Origin: Sphingobium boeckii
Lineage (GTDB): Bacteria; Pseudomonadota; Alphaproteobacteria; Sphingomonadales; Sphingomonadaceae
Reading direction: 5' to 3'
DNA: 64,000 nucleotides
NCBI RefSeq assembly: GCF_014199215.1
Contig: NZ_JACIJC010000006.1
Coordinates: forward strand, 83,105-147,104
The position numbers and the translations under genes are program-made. A model generated the notes under the pieces. The model saw only the letters and a program-made list of their open reading frames with translations, did no database searches and had not been told where the DNA came from. This document shows positions 7,717 through 16,603 of this stretch, in pieces (the stretch's first letter is position 1; each line of letters opens with the position of its first letter).

Positions 7717-8718
7717 TCAGGGGCGTATTTCGGACAGTTTCCGCTCCCAAGCCAGCGCATCCTGCACGATCCCGTCGAGATCCGCATGTTTGGGCCGCCA
7801 CGGGAGGCGTGCGAGGATGGCCTGATTGTCAGCGACCAGCGAATCGGGGTCGCCCGCGCGGCGGCCCTCGATCTTGCGTTCGATCTTCATGTTGGTCACC
7901 CGGTCCACCGCGTCGAGCACCTGGAGCACGGAAAATCCCTGGCCATAGCCGCAATTGAGGATGTGGCTGCTTGCAGGGTCGGCGAAGAGCGCCTCCAGCG
8001 CCAGCACATGCGCCGCCGCCAGATCGCTCACATGGATATAGTCGCGCACGCCGGTGCCATCGGGCGTATCATAATCCGTCCCGAACACGCCCACCGATGC
8101 GCGCTTGCCGAGCGCTGCTTCCACCGCGACCTTGATCAGATGCGTGGCCCCTGCGGTAGACTGGCCCGAACGGCCCTGTGGATCGGCACCCGCGACGTTG
8201 AAATAGCGCAAAGCGCAGAAGTTCATGGGATGCGCCACGGACACGTCGGCCAGCATCGCCTCGGTCATCAGCTTGGACATGCCATAGGGATTGATCGGGC
8301 GCGTGGGCATATCTTCGCGCACCGGGCTCGATTCGGGGACGCCATAGGTGGCGGCGGTGGACGAGAAGATGAAATGCTTCACCCCGCCCTTCACCGCGGC
8401 CTCCATCAGCGCGCGGCTCTTCACCGTATTATTGTGATAATATTTGAGCGGATTTTCGACCGATTCGGGAACGATGATCGATCCCGCAAAGTGCATGATC
8501 GCCCCGATGTCGTGTTCGGCGATCAACTGGCCGACCAGTGCACCATCCTCGATATCGCCCTCGGCAAATACCGCGCGTTCATCGACGGCCCAGCGAAAGC
8601 CGGTGGTGAGATTGTCGATCACGACGACGCGCCAGCCCGCATCGAGCAGCGCCAGCACCGCATGGCTGCCGATGTAGCCGCCGCCGCCCGTGACCAGCAC
8701 CGCTTTCCTGTCCGCCAT
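7717..8718 (-). CDS. galE: UDP-glucose 4-epimerase
   Basis: NAD-dependent short-chain dehydrogenase/reductase that interconverts UDP-glucose and UDP-galactose for polysaccharide and glycolipid synthesis. From the ATG at 8716-8718 the 333-residue protein starts with the Rossmann motif VLVTGGGGYIGSHAV. It has the catalytic Ser/Thr and YxxxK (INPYGMSKLM) and the epimerase-specific region DTPDGTGVRDYIHVSDLA. GGAGGA lies at ideal distance upstream of this ATG; the frame extends 18 codons further but without a start signal. It stands alone, about 80 bases downstream of nothing on its strand and before rpmJ. Confidence 0.95.
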   Translation of the reverse strand: MADRKAVLVTGGGGYIGSHAVLALLDAGWRVVVIDNLTTGFRWAVDERAVFAEGDIEDGALVGQLIAEHDIGAIMHFAGSIIVPESVENPLKYYHNNTVKSRALMEAAVKGGVKHFIFSSTAATYGVPESSPVREDMPTRPINPYGMSKLMTEAMLADVSVAHPMNFCALRYFNVAGADPQGRSGQSTAGATHLIKVAVEAALGKRASVGVFGTDYDTPDGTGVRDYIHVSDLAAAHVLALEALFADPASSHILNCGYGQGFSVLQVLDAVDRVTNMKIERKIEGRRAGDPDSLVADNQAILARLPWRPKHADLDGIVQDALAWERKLSEIRP

Positions 8719-8855
8719 GAAATTCCTCCGGCCCGTTTCAGAAAATCGCCCTATCACCCAAGTGTTAAGCAACCCAATGGCATTGCCTTGCGATTTGAGG
8801 CAGAAACCGGTTTCCAGTCGTTATTGATGATGACAGGTGCGTAATTTCGGATGGG

Positions 8856-9452
8856 ATGTTTGCGATGGTGAGATCGATGTTGAAGCCGCTGGCGCTGGGA
8901 TGCGCGCTGGTCCTCTCGGGCTGTGCGACGAGCATTCCGCCCGTGGAGGTCACGCGATTCCATCTGGGTCTGCCGATCGAGCGCTCCACCGTGGCGATCG
9001 AATCGGTGCCGGGCGCGGACAGCCTGGAACTGCAGACCTATAACAATGCGGTGCGCGGCGAATTGGGCAAGCTGGGCTATCCCGATGCCGATCTCAGCTC
9101 GGCTTTCTATGTCGCCACGGTGCGCGTGATGCGTGACACCCGCGAGGCGCTGGCGCAGAAGTCGCCGGTCTCGATCGGAGTCGGCGGCGGCACGGGCGGT
9201 TATGGCGGCGGCGGTGTGGGCCTTGGTCTCGGCTTCTCCTTCGGCGGCAAAAAGCGCGACATCGTGGTCACTCAGTTGAGCGTGCAGATTAAGCGCCGTG
9301 TGGGCGGCGACGCGGTGTGGGAAGGCCGTGCGCAGACCGAAGCCAAGGAGAATGCGCCCGCCGCGCAGCCGGGCATCGCGGCCGGCAAATTGGCCGCGGC
9401 GTTGTTCAAGGATTTCCCGGGCGAATCCGGCCGCACGATCAACGTGCCATGA
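8856..9452 (+). CDS. DUF4136-type lipoprotein
   Basis: A 198-residue secreted protein with an N-terminal signal peptide ending in the lipobox LVLSGC, so it is predicted to be lipid-anchored. The mature part begins with PPVEVTRFHLG and continues with the short-repeat beta pattern of DUF4136 proteins (YPDADLSSAFYVATVRVMRD). A glycine-rich patch at GVGGGTGGYGGGGVGLGLGF follows, before RDIVVTQLSVQIKRR. Function unknown. Three in-frame Met codons (residues 1, 4, 8) could start it. Its stop overlaps the start of the M14 peptidase by ATGA, suggesting they are made together. Confidence 0.85.
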   Translation: MFAMVRSMLKPLALGCALVLSGCATSIPPVEVTRFHLGLPIERSTVAIESVPGADSLELQTYNNAVRGELGKLGYPDADLSSAFYVATVRVMRDTREALAQKSPVSIGVGGGTGGYGGGGVGLGLGFSFGGKKRDIVVTQLSVQIKRRVGGDAVWEGRAQTEAKENAPAAQPGIAAGKLAAALFKDFPGESGRTINVP

Positions 9453-10567
9453 CGCTTAGCATCACCAGCGATTTCGACGGCGGCAATATCGAGATTCTGA
9501 AGATCGAGGGCGACAGCGCCGATCTGGCGATCCGCACTGACCATATGTCGGATTTCTACCAATGGTTCTCGTTCAAGGTGGCGGGCGGCGCGGGGCGCAG
9601 CCTGACGCTGCGAATCACCAATTGCGGCAAGAGCGCCTATCCCGGCGGTTGGCCCGATTATCGCGCGCGCGTGAGCGAGGATGGCGAAATCTGGCGGCAG
9701 ACCGATACGGATTATGCCGACGGCGTTCTGACGATCCACGCCACGCCCGTGGGAGATGATTTTGCGGTGGCCTATTTCGCGCCTTATTCCAGCGATCGCC
9801 ATGCCGCCCTGATCGATCTGATCGCGGCGCAGCCCGGTGTGACGCGCGCCTTGCTATGTCACACGCTGGATGGCCGTCCACTCGAAAGCCTGACGATGGG
9901 AAGCGGGCCGAAGCAGGTTTGGCTCTATGCCCGCCAGCATCCCGGCGAAACGATGGCCGAGTGGTGGATGGAAGGCGCTCTGGAAAAGCTCACCGATCCC
10001 GGTGACGCCACGGCGGCGCTGCTGCGTGAAACGGCCACGCTCCATATCGTGCCCAACATGAATCCGGATGGCTCGGCACGCGGGCATCTGCGCACCAATG
10101 CCGTGGGCGTGAACCTCAATCGCGAATGGGACGCGCCGAGCGCGGAGAAAAGCCCCGAAGTGCTTCATGTGCTGAACGCGATGGACATCAGCGGCGTGGA
10201 TTTTGCGATGGACGTGCATGGGGATGAGGCGATCCCGGCGGTGTTCATGGCGGGTTTCGAGGGCATTCCGGGCCTGAAGGATGCGCAGCAGGCGCTCTAT
10301 GTGAAATATTGCGATACGCTGGCGGCGCGGACGCCCGATTTCCAGACGAAGCTCGGCTATGGCCAGTCCGCGCCGGGCCGCGCCAATCTGTCCATGTCGA
10401 CCACCCAGCTCGCGGAACGGTTCGGCGCGGTGTCCATGACGCTGGAAATGCCGTTCAAGGATAATATGGACGCGCCGGATCCGGCGTGCGGATGGTCGCC
10501 CGCGCGGTCGAAGGCGCTGGCAGGCGCTTGCCTGGATAATCTGGCGGCGATGATCGACGAGATTTGA
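9449..10567 (+). CDS. M14-family carboxypeptidase (cytosolic type)
   Basis: Zinc carboxypeptidase of the AGBL/Nna1-like M14D group. The 372-residue protein has an N-terminal beta domain (TSDFDGGNIEILKIEGD...). The peptidase domain follows, with zinc ligands in RQHPGETMAEWW (His and Glu) and DVHGDE (His), the substrate-binding VGVNLNREW, and the catalytic Glu in SMTLEMPFKDN. No signal peptide is visible, so it is probably cytoplasmic. The start ATG overlaps the stop of the lipoprotein gene (ATGA). Bacterial substrates of this group are not established. Confidence 0.93.
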   Translation: MTLSITSDFDGGNIEILKIEGDSADLAIRTDHMSDFYQWFSFKVAGGAGRSLTLRITNCGKSAYPGGWPDYRARVSEDGEIWRQTDTDYADGVLTIHATPVGDDFAVAYFAPYSSDRHAALIDLIAAQPGVTRALLCHTLDGRPLESLTMGSGPKQVWLYARQHPGETMAEWWMEGALEKLTDPGDATAALLRETATLHIVPNMNPDGSARGHLRTNAVGVNLNREWDAPSAEKSPEVLHVLNAMDISGVDFAMDVHGDEAIPAVFMAGFEGIPGLKDAQQALYVKYCDTLAARTPDFQTKLGYGQSAPGRANLSMSTTQLAERFGAVSMTLEMPFKDNMDAPDPACGWSPARSKALAGACLDNLAAMIDEI

Positions 10568-10595
10568 GACGCGGAACCAAGATTTTTTGAGAGGA

Positions 10596-10675
10596 TCCGT
10601 TTGCCCCGAGCGTAGCCGAGGGACGTGGTGCCAGAATCCACGCCCCTCGACGACGCTCGGAACCAACGGTTCTTG
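10596..10675. repeat. Inverted-repeat element, family R2, copy 2
   Basis: Between the convergent M14 peptidase and dienelactone hydrolase genes. The arms CCGTTTGCCCCGAGCGTAGC and CGACGACGCTCGGAACCAAC are diverged from the other copies but keep the CCGTTTG/CAACGG ends and the GAGCGTAG core. It may serve as a two-way transcription stop between the convergent genes (inference). Confidence 0.75.
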
Positions 10676-10690
10676 GATGGCGGCGGGATT

Positions 10691-11410
10691 CTACCCGAAA
10701 ATCTCTTCCAGGAAATTCTCCATCGCCTTCCAGCTCCGCCGGTCGGCGGCTTCGCTCCAGCCGAAGCCGTTGCCGGTCGCCGCTAACCCGGAATCGGTGA
10801 AGGCGTGGCCCGTCTGGCCATAAGCATGGATCTGCCAATCGACGCCCGCTTCGTTCAGTTCCTGTGCCAGCGCGACCGTGGCCTCGGGCGGGCACAGCGG
10901 ATCCTCCCAACCATGGCAGACCAGGATTTTCGCGGTGATCGCTGCATTGGGGAAAGGCGGCGCATCATAGACGCCGTGGAAGCTCACCACGCCCGCAACG
11001 TCCGCACCGGCGCGCGCCAGATCCAGCACGCTCTTGCCGCCAAAGCAGAAGCCGATCGCCGCGGTGCGCGCCGAATCGACTTCGGGCAATGATTTCAGGG
11101 TGGCATGTGCGGACAAGAGCCTGTCGCGCAGCAGGCCACGGTCTTCGCCAAGCAGGTTGATATAGCGCATCATATCCGGATCATCGCGCGTGGTGCGTTC
11201 ACCTTGCCCGAACAGGTCCACCGCAAAGCCGACATAGCCGCGCGCGGCAAGGCGTTCGGCGCGGACATTGTCAAATTCCTTCTGACCCAGCACATTGGGG
11301 ATCACCATCACGCCGGGGCGCGGACCGGACAGCGCATCATCCCAGGCCACGACGCCTTCGAACGGACCGCCGGGGCCATCATACACCATCGTCCGCCGCT
11401 GCACCGTCAC
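10691..11410 (-). CDS. Dienelactone hydrolase-family protein
   Basis: Alpha/beta hydrolase of 239 residues with the dienelactone hydrolase triad: Cys nucleophile in IGFCFGGKS, Asp in CHGWEDPLCP, and His in GQTGHAFTD. The oxyanion-side motif VMVIPNVLGQ lies near the N terminus. Family members hydrolyse dienelactone in chloroaromatic breakdown, but many have general esterase or unknown roles, and nothing nearby indicates aromatic catabolism. The start is GTG at 11408-11410 preceded by GGGAG at suitable spacing; an ATG seven codons later is possible. Convergent to the M14 peptidase gene. Confidence 0.9.
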   Translation of the reverse strand: MTVQRRTMVYDGPGGPFEGVVAWDDALSGPRPGVMVIPNVLGQKEFDNVRAERLAARGYVGFAVDLFGQGERTTRDDPDMMRYINLLGEDRGLLRDRLLSAHATLKSLPEVDSARTAAIGFCFGGKSVLDLARAGADVAGVVSFHGVYDAPPFPNAAITAKILVCHGWEDPLCPPEATVALAQELNEAGVDWQIHAYGQTGHAFTDSGLAATGNGFGWSEAADRRSWKAMENFLEEIFG

Positions 11411-11574
11411 GCATCATCTCCCGTCTTGAAGCGGCGATGTCGCACAGGAGCGCCGCGCCATGCAAGCGGGCAGCCGTCTTCATGGGACGGATCGGTTTGG
11501 CGGACGGGACACGGGCGATCGAGAAAAATTCTCGCCGCGCATTTCGCCGGCTCAGCATTCACGCGCCTCCGGGT

Positions 11575-11602
11575 TTGACGTGACGGTTCGCCGGGCTAAG
11601 AG
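11575..11602 (+). promoter_or_regulatory. Candidate promoter of gpmA
   Basis: TTGACG at 11575-11580 and TAAGAG at 11597-11602 are separated by 16 bases and end about 30 bases before the gpmA start. This is a fair match to a housekeeping promoter. It lies in the 222-base gap between the divergent dienelactone hydrolase and gpmA genes; I see no other feature in that gap. Confidence 0.45.
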
Positions 11603-11632
11603 GCGGGCGATTTCACACGTCCGGAGACTTTC

Positions 11633-12319
11633 ATGCCCCAGCTCGTCCTGATCCGCCACGGCCAGTCCACCTGGAATCTGGAAAACCGCTTCACCGGCTG
11701 GTGGGATGTCGAGGTGACTGAAAAGGGCGTGGGCGAGGCGATCGCCGCGGGTCAATTGATGAAGGCCAAGGGGCTGGATTTCGATCAGTGCTTCACCTCG
11801 CTGCAGAGCCGGGCGATCAAGACGCTGAACATCGCGCTGGAGGAAATGGGGCGGCTGTGGTTGCCGGTGGAGAAGGACTGGCGGCTGAACGAGCGCCATT
11901 ATGGCGGGCTGACCGGGCTGGACAAGGCCGAGACCGCGGCCAAGCATGGCGATGCGCAGGTGAAGATCTGGCGGCGCAGCTTCGATGTTCCGCCGCCGCC
12001 GCTGGAGGCCGGGAGCGCTTATGATCTGTCTTCGGATCGGCGCTATGCGGGAATCGAAGTGCCGGCGACGGAGAGCTTGAAGGACACCATCGCGCGCGTT
12101 CTGCCTTATTGGGATGCGCGGATCGCGCCCGCGCTGAAGACGGGGCAGCGCGTGCTGATTTCGGCGCATGGCAATTCATTGCGCGCGCTGGTCAAGCATC
12201 TGTCGAACATTCCCGATGACGAGATCACCGGGCTGGAAATCCCGACCGGGCAGCCGATCGTCTATGAGCTGGATGACGCGCTCGCGGCGGTGGACCGCTA
12301 TTATCTGTCGGAGCGATAA
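11633..12319 (+). CDS. gpmA: 2,3-bisphosphoglycerate-dependent phosphoglycerate mutase
   Basis: Interconverts 3- and 2-phosphoglycerate in glycolysis. The 228-residue protein has the phosphohistidine motif [10 protein letters not shown] near the N terminus, the [14 protein letters not shown] segment, and the second catalytic histidine in [16 protein letters not shown]. These are the marks of the cofactor-dependent dPGM family. The ATG at 11633 follows GGAG. It is transcribed alone, convergent to the diguanylate cyclase gene. Confidence 0.96.
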   Translation: MPQLVLIRHGQSTWNLENRFTGWWDVEVTEKGVGEAIAAGQLMKAKGLDFDQCFTSLQSRAIKTLNIALEEMGRLWLPVEKDWRLNERHYGGLTGLDKAETAAKHGDAQVKIWRRSFDVPPPPLEAGSAYDLSSDRRYAGIEVPATESLKDTIARVLPYWDARIAPALKTGQRVLISAHGNSLRALVKHLSNIPDDEITGLEIPTGQPIVYELDDALAAVDRYYLSER

Positions 12320-12352
12320 GACGTAATCCACTCCCACAAAGGGCGGAACAGC

Positions 12353-12949
12353 CTATCCCCGTTTCGCGCAATACATGGCGATGTCCGCGCGGGCGAGCGC
12401 GGTGGCGAAGCTGTCTTCGCTGGTGATGATGGTCGAGCCGATGGACACGCCCACTTCGATCATGCCGCCTTCGACGGGGATCGGCGTCTGCGCGATCTGG
12501 CGCACCAGCATGTCCGCCTTTTCCTTGGCGGCCGCCTGATCCAGCCGGTAAAGTACCAGGCCGAATTCGTCGCCGCCGATCCGCGCGACCACATCGGTGG
12601 CGCGCACATGATCGCTCAGCACCTTGGCCACATGGATCAGCGCCGCATCGCCCGCATTATGGCCATGCTGGTCATTGACGCTTTTCAGTCGATTGAGATC
12701 AACGAACATCACCGCGATCGGCGTGGCATGGCGCGCCACATGCGCCACGGCGCGTTCGAATTCGCGGACGAACGCGCGGCGGTTCGGCAGCGGAGTCAGC
12801 GGATCGCTGTCCGCAATCAACTCAAGTTCGCCGACAAGCTGCTGGGCTGCCGCAAGCTGATTGCGCAGCCTGGCATTTTCGTCGAGCAACTTTTCTATCG
12901 CCTCGCGCGATGAATGCGCAAGATCGTCAAGCGCAACGCGCCCGGTCAT
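12353..12949 (-). CDS. Diguanylate cyclase (GGDEF domain)
   Basis: Makes cyclic di-GMP from two GTP. The 198-residue protein has a short N-terminal coiled coil ([24 protein letters not shown]) and one GGDEF domain beginning [14 protein letters not shown]. The active site GGDEF is intact in [13 protein letters not shown]. An RATD sequence five residues upstream is a proper inhibitory I-site, so product inhibition is expected. The usual DxDxFKxxND stretch reads [10 protein letters not shown]. No membrane or sensor domain is present, so it is probably a cytoplasmic dimer held by the coiled coil. Divergent from purE; GGAGAG precedes its ATG. Confidence 0.95.
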   Translation of the reverse strand: MTGRVALDDLAHSSREAIEKLLDENARLRNQLAAAQQLVGELELIADSDPLTPLPNRRAFVREFERAVAHVARHATPIAVMFVDLNRLKSVNDQHGHNAGDAALIHVAKVLSDHVRATDVVARIGGDEFGLVLYRLDQAAAKEKADMLVRQIAQTPIPVEGGMIEVGVSIGSTIITSEDSFATALARADIAMYCAKRG

Positions 12950-12997
12950 ATATCTCTCCCCGGATGAGATACCCCACGCGACCCGGATTCGGTTTGG

Positions 12998-13026
12998 TTG
13001 ACAGCATCATAGGGAAACCGACTGAA
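12998..13026 (+). promoter_or_regulatory. Weak promoter candidate for purEK
   Basis: A perfect TTGACA occurs at 12998-13003 in the gap between the divergent cyclase and purE. The -10 at 17-18 bases distance is poor (around CTGAAA at 13021-13026). The rest of the 191-base gap holds no other recognisable signal. Confidence 0.3.
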
Positions 13027-13140
13027 AATCGAAAGAAAATAACGGTAAACCATATCGCGGCGGTCGCGGCGCAATTGCGCCGAGGCTCCGGTGCCGATAA
13101 GGGGCGTGGCTTCATTGTTTCCGGGGAACGGGCAGAAACC

Positions 13141-13629
13141 ATGGGCGACACGGCTCCTCTCATTGGCATCATCATGGGCAGCCGCTCCGATTGGGAGACG
13201 ATGCGCCATGCCGCCGAGGTGCTGGAGACGCTAGGCGTGCCGCATGAATGCCGGGTCGTATCGGCGCACCGGACGCCCCAGCGGCTCTATGATTATGCGC
13301 AATCGGCGGCGGCGCGCGGGCTGAAGGTGATCATCGCAGGCGCAGGCGGCGCGGCGCATCTGCCGGGGATGGCCGCGGCGATGACGCGCCTGCCCGTGCT
13401 GGGCGTGCCGGTGGAGTCCAAGGCTTTGAGCGGGATGGATAGTTTGCTCTCGATCGTGCAGATGCCCGGCGGTATTCCCGTGGGCACGCTGGCGATCGGC
13501 AAGCCCGGCGCGATCAATGCGGGCCTGCTGGCGGCGGCGATCCTGGCGAATGCGGATGCGGCGCTCGCCGAACGGCTGGATGCCTGGCGCGCTAAGCAGA
13601 CCGAGGATGTGAGCGTCGATCCCGTATGA
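13141..13629 (+). CDS. purE: N5-carboxyaminoimidazole ribonucleotide mutase
   Basis: Moves the carboxyl group of N5-CAIR to give CAIR in purine synthesis. From the ATG at 13141 the 162-residue protein starts [20 protein letters not shown], the conserved PurE beginning with the substrate-binding GSRSDW. It continues with [29 protein letters not shown] and [17 protein letters not shown]. The frame is open 77 codons further upstream, but that part has no family similarity and contains the promoter region. Ribosome-binding site weak. It overlaps purK by ATGA, and the two enzymes act consecutively in reverse order (PurK then PurE). Confidence 0.96.
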   Translation: MGDTAPLIGIIMGSRSDWETMRHAAEVLETLGVPHECRVVSAHRTPQRLYDYAQSAAARGLKVIIAGAGGAAHLPGMAAAMTRLPVLGVPVESKALSGMDSLLSIVQMPGGIPVGTLAIGKPGAINAGLLAAAILANADAALAERLDAWRAKQTEDVSVDPV

Positions 13630-14696
13630 CCATGTTGAAGCCCGGCTCCACGATCGGCATCATCGGTGGCGGCCAGCTTGGCCGGATGCTCGCGATGGCG
13701 GCAGCGCAGCTTGGCTATCGCTGCCATATCTATGCGCCCGAAGCCGATTCGGTGGCGGCGGAGGTTGCGGCCGAATTCACCTGCGCCCCCTATGAGGATT
13801 GGGATGCGCTGAAGCGCTTTGGCGACAGCGTTGATGTCGTCACTTATGAGTTCGAAAATCTGCCGGTGGACGCGCTGACTCCGCTGGCGGCGATCGTGCC
13901 GATCCATCCCCGGCTCAGCAGCCTAACCATTGCGCAAGACCGGTTGAACGAGAAAAGCCATATGGCCGATCTGGGGATCGCGACCGCGCCGTGGCGGGCG
14001 GTATCGGATCAGGCGTCGCTCGAACGCGCATTGGCCGAAATCGGGATGCCCGCGATCCTGAAGACGCGGTGTTTCGGTTATGACGGCAAGGGACAGGTGC
14101 GCATCACCAGCCCGGACGATGTGGCGACGGCGTTCGAGGCGATCGGCGCGCAGCCCGCGATCCTCGAAGGCTTTGTCGATTTCGAAGCGGAATTTTCGAT
14201 CCTGCTCTGCCGCGCGGCCGATGGCGATTGCACTTTCTGGGACGCATCGACCAATGTGCATCGTGACGGCATATTGGCGGTCTCCACGGTGCCGCCCGCC
14301 GCGCTGGTGGCGGGGCAGGCGCGCGAGGCCAAGGCGATCGCGCGCCGTGTGGCAGATGCGATGGACTATGTCGGCGTGCTGACGCTGGAATTTTTCGCCA
14401 GCGCCCATGGCCCGGTGTTCAACGAAATGGCGCCGCGCGTCCACAATAGCGGTCATTGGACGATCGAGGGCGCGCTCACCTCGCAATTCGAAAATCATAT
14501 CCGCGCGGTCTGCGGCCTGCCGCTGGGCGCTACCGCGCTCACCGCCCCGCGCGTGCGGATGGACAATCTGATCGGGCATGAGGCGGATGCCTGGGCGGAG
14601 ATCCTGTCCGACCCGACCGCGCATCTGCACCTTTACGGCAAGGATGAAGCGCGGCCCGGCCGCAAGATGGGGCATGTCACGCGGCTAATGTTTTAA
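13626..14696 (+). CDS. purK: 5-(carboxyamino)imidazole ribonucleotide synthase
   Basis: ATP-grasp enzyme that carboxylates AIR to N5-CAIR using ATP and bicarbonate. The 356-residue protein starts [19 protein letters not shown]. It has the ATP-grasp ligands in [30 protein letters not shown] and [16 protein letters not shown], plus the C-terminal domain. Its start overlaps the purE stop by ATGA. Downstream lies repeat R2 copy 3 and the convergent HerA-like gene. Confidence 0.96.
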   Translation: MTMLKPGSTIGIIGGGQLGRMLAMAAAQLGYRCHIYAPEADSVAAEVAAEFTCAPYEDWDALKRFGDSVDVVTYEFENLPVDALTPLAAIVPIHPRLSSLTIAQDRLNEKSHMADLGIATAPWRAVSDQASLERALAEIGMPAILKTRCFGYDGKGQVRITSPDDVATAFEAIGAQPAILEGFVDFEAEFSILLCRAADGDCTFWDASTNVHRDGILAVSTVPPAALVAGQAREAKAIARRVADAMDYVGVLTLEFFASAHGPVFNEMAPRVHNSGHWTIEGALTSQFENHIRAVCGLPLGATALTAPRVRMDNLIGHEADAWAEILSDPTAHLHLYGKDEARPGRKMGHVTRLMF

Positions 14697-14721
14697 GCGG
14701 GGCAAATGGCCAACAACGTCC

Positions 14722-14796
14722 GTTTGTGTCGAGCGTAGTCGAGACCCGTGGTTCGTGGCTCAACATCCCTCGACTTCGCTCGGGACAAACGGTTTT
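14722..14796. repeat. Inverted-repeat element, family R2, copy 3
   Basis: CCGTTTGTGTCGAGCGTAGT plus CGAGACCCG and the matching TCCCTCGACTTCGCTCGGGA plus CAAACGG face each other across about 25 bases between the convergent purK and HerA-like genes. It is closest to the copy at 1771-1852 but in the opposite orientation. Confidence 0.85.
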
Positions 14797-14818
14797 ACTG
14801 GAGCGTTGCCAAGCTGGC

Positions 14819-16501
14819 TTACCGCCCCTGGCTGCGCCAGCGCTGGATGACGCGGCCCACGATTTCCTCTTCGCCGCCCACTTCGCGCCACAGATGCGTG
14901 AACACGGGATCGCTTGAGGCGGGGCGGCGCTCCTCCTCCAGATTATCCAGCGAGACGCGGATGGGAATGGCGACGCCTTCGCCGCAGATGATGCACTCGC
15001 GGTTGCGGAGCGCCGGAATGGTATCGAGGAAGCCGCGCGCGCCTTCGGGCATGGCGGCCTTCACGAAAGCCTGATCGCGCTCGTTATTCAGGCGCATGGC
15101 GATGATCGTTCCGCATTGCGACAGCACGCCTTCGGCCAGATCGGACGGACGCTGCGTGATCAGCCCCAGCGAGACGCCGTATTTGCGGCCCTCCTTGGCG
15201 ATGCGGCCGAGGATCGTGCCGACCGATGATCCATGCGCATTCTGCTCGTTGGGCACATAGCGATGCGCCTCTTCGCAGACCAGCAGGATCGGGCGTTGCG
15301 GCTCGTTGCGGGACCAGATGGCGTAATCGAAGACGGTGCGGCTGAGCACGGCGACCACCACCTGGGTGATATCCGATGGCACGCCCGAAACGTCGATGAT
15401 CGAGATCGGCTTGCCGTCTCCGGGCATCCGGAACACGCGGCTGATGAAGCTCGCCATGCTGTCCGCCACCAGCATACCCGAAAACATGAAGCTGTAGCGC
15501 GGATCGGCCTTGATCTCGTCGATCTTGGTCTTGAGCCGCATATAAGGCGCGGTTTCGCCCGCGCGGTCCATCTTGCCCATCTCGGTCTGGATGATGTTGG
15601 TCAGATCGGAGAGCAGATAGGGGATGGGCGAATCCACGGTGAGCTTCGAAATGCCTTCGGCGGCGCGGTTCTTCGCGCGGGCCGCGAGCAGGCATTTGGA
15701 CAGGATATCGCGATCCTGTTGCCCCTGATTGCCCGTGGTCGTCACGAAGACTTCGCAATGCTCCTGAAAGTTCATCATCCAATACGGCATCGCCAGATTG
15801 TTGACGTCATAGAGCGCACCATTGGTGCGGAAGGCCGCTGAATATTCGCCGTGCGGATCGATCATGACAATATGGCCTTCCGGGGCCATGTCGCAGATGC
15901 GGTGGAGGATCAGCGCGGCGGAGGTGGATTTACCCGTGCCGGTGGAGCCAAGCAGCGCGAAATGCTTGCCGAGCATGGCATCCACGAACAGCGCGCCGCG
16001 AATGTCGCGCGTGGGATAAACCGTGCCGATCTCGATATTGGGCGTGTCTTCCGCGGCGTACATTTCCTTCATGTCTTCGGTGGACACCGGATAGACGCGG
16101 CAGCTTGGCACCGGGAAACGCGTGATGCCGCGGCGGAAGTTGGTCAGGCGGCCGGTGAGGCGCGCCTCGAGCCCCTCGCCGAGGAAATCGATATGCGCGA
16201 GGATGAGATCGCTGTCCGACGTATCAAGCCGGAGATTGCGGACATTGGCCACGATCCAGAGATGACCGACCTTCATCTTGATCAGGCTGCCGACCTGGCC
16301 TGCCATGGCGATGCAGGGATCGTCCGATTTGGAGAGCTTGCGCAACATCTGTGCATCCAACTCGATCTGCGAACCCGAACCCGCGACTTCGAGAACCTTG
16401 CCGATCTCATCGGGCAACACCGGCACGATCACCGGCGCGGCGCTTTCCAGCATATGATCGTCAGCCATGTTCAGATTACGCATCCCACCGATGTCGGTCA
16501 T
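14819..16501 (-). CDS. HerA/DUF87-like ATPase
   Basis: A 560-residue P-loop ATPase of the HerA/FtsK superfamily. The N-terminal part (about residues 20-160) is a HAS-barrel-like region. The motor domain has Walker A GSTGTGKSTSAALIL, MIDPHGEYSAAF, Walker B PILLVCEEAHRYVP, and the arginine-containing ITQRPSDLAEGVLSQCGT. Archaeal HerA works with the NurA nuclease in DNA-end resection. No NurA or other nuclease is adjacent here, so the bacterial role is unclear. The ATG at 16499-16501 has a strong GGGGGAG site. Single-gene unit, convergent to purK. Confidence 0.9.
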   Translation of the reverse strand: MTDIGGMRNLNMADDHMLESAAPVIVPVLPDEIGKVLEVAGSGSQIELDAQMLRKLSKSDDPCIAMAGQVGSLIKMKVGHLWIVANVRNLRLDTSDSDLILAHIDFLGEGLEARLTGRLTNFRRGITRFPVPSCRVYPVSTEDMKEMYAAEDTPNIEIGTVYPTRDIRGALFVDAMLGKHFALLGSTGTGKSTSAALILHRICDMAPEGHIVMIDPHGEYSAAFRTNGALYDVNNLAMPYWMMNFQEHCEVFVTTTGNQGQQDRDILSKCLLAARAKNRAAEGISKLTVDSPIPYLLSDLTNIIQTEMGKMDRAGETAPYMRLKTKIDEIKADPRYSFMFSGMLVADSMASFISRVFRMPGDGKPISIIDVSGVPSDITQVVVAVLSRTVFDYAIWSRNEPQRPILLVCEEAHRYVPNEQNAHGSSVGTILGRIAKEGRKYGVSLGLITQRPSDLAEGVLSQCGTIIAMRLNNERDQAFVKAAMPEGARGFLDTIPALRNRECIICGEGVAIPIRVSLDNLEEERRPASSDPVFTHLWREVGGEEEIVGRVIQRWRSQGR

Positions 16502-16603
16502 TCAATCGTCTCCCCCGCCGCGCCCGGAAACCCAATGGGTGCAGGGGATCAGGCTTAACCCCGGGAGGTAAAAATTTGATTTACCGATATTGCGCGGGTG
16601 TCT

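Noticed and set aside
7690..8844. 384-codon plus-strand frame
   Set aside because: Antisense to galE, whose Rossmann and YxxxK motifs are intact.
12353..12949. Diguanylate cyclase as dedicated regulator of the NfrB-like system
   Set aside because: It is about 6 kb away, in a different transcription unit, and the glycosyltransferase lacks a visible c-di-GMP-binding domain.
14819..16501. HerA-like ATPase as part of a defence operon
   Set aside because: Neighbours are purK and the TIGR02186/TauE pair. No nuclease or other effector is adjacent, so a defence assignment is not supported.
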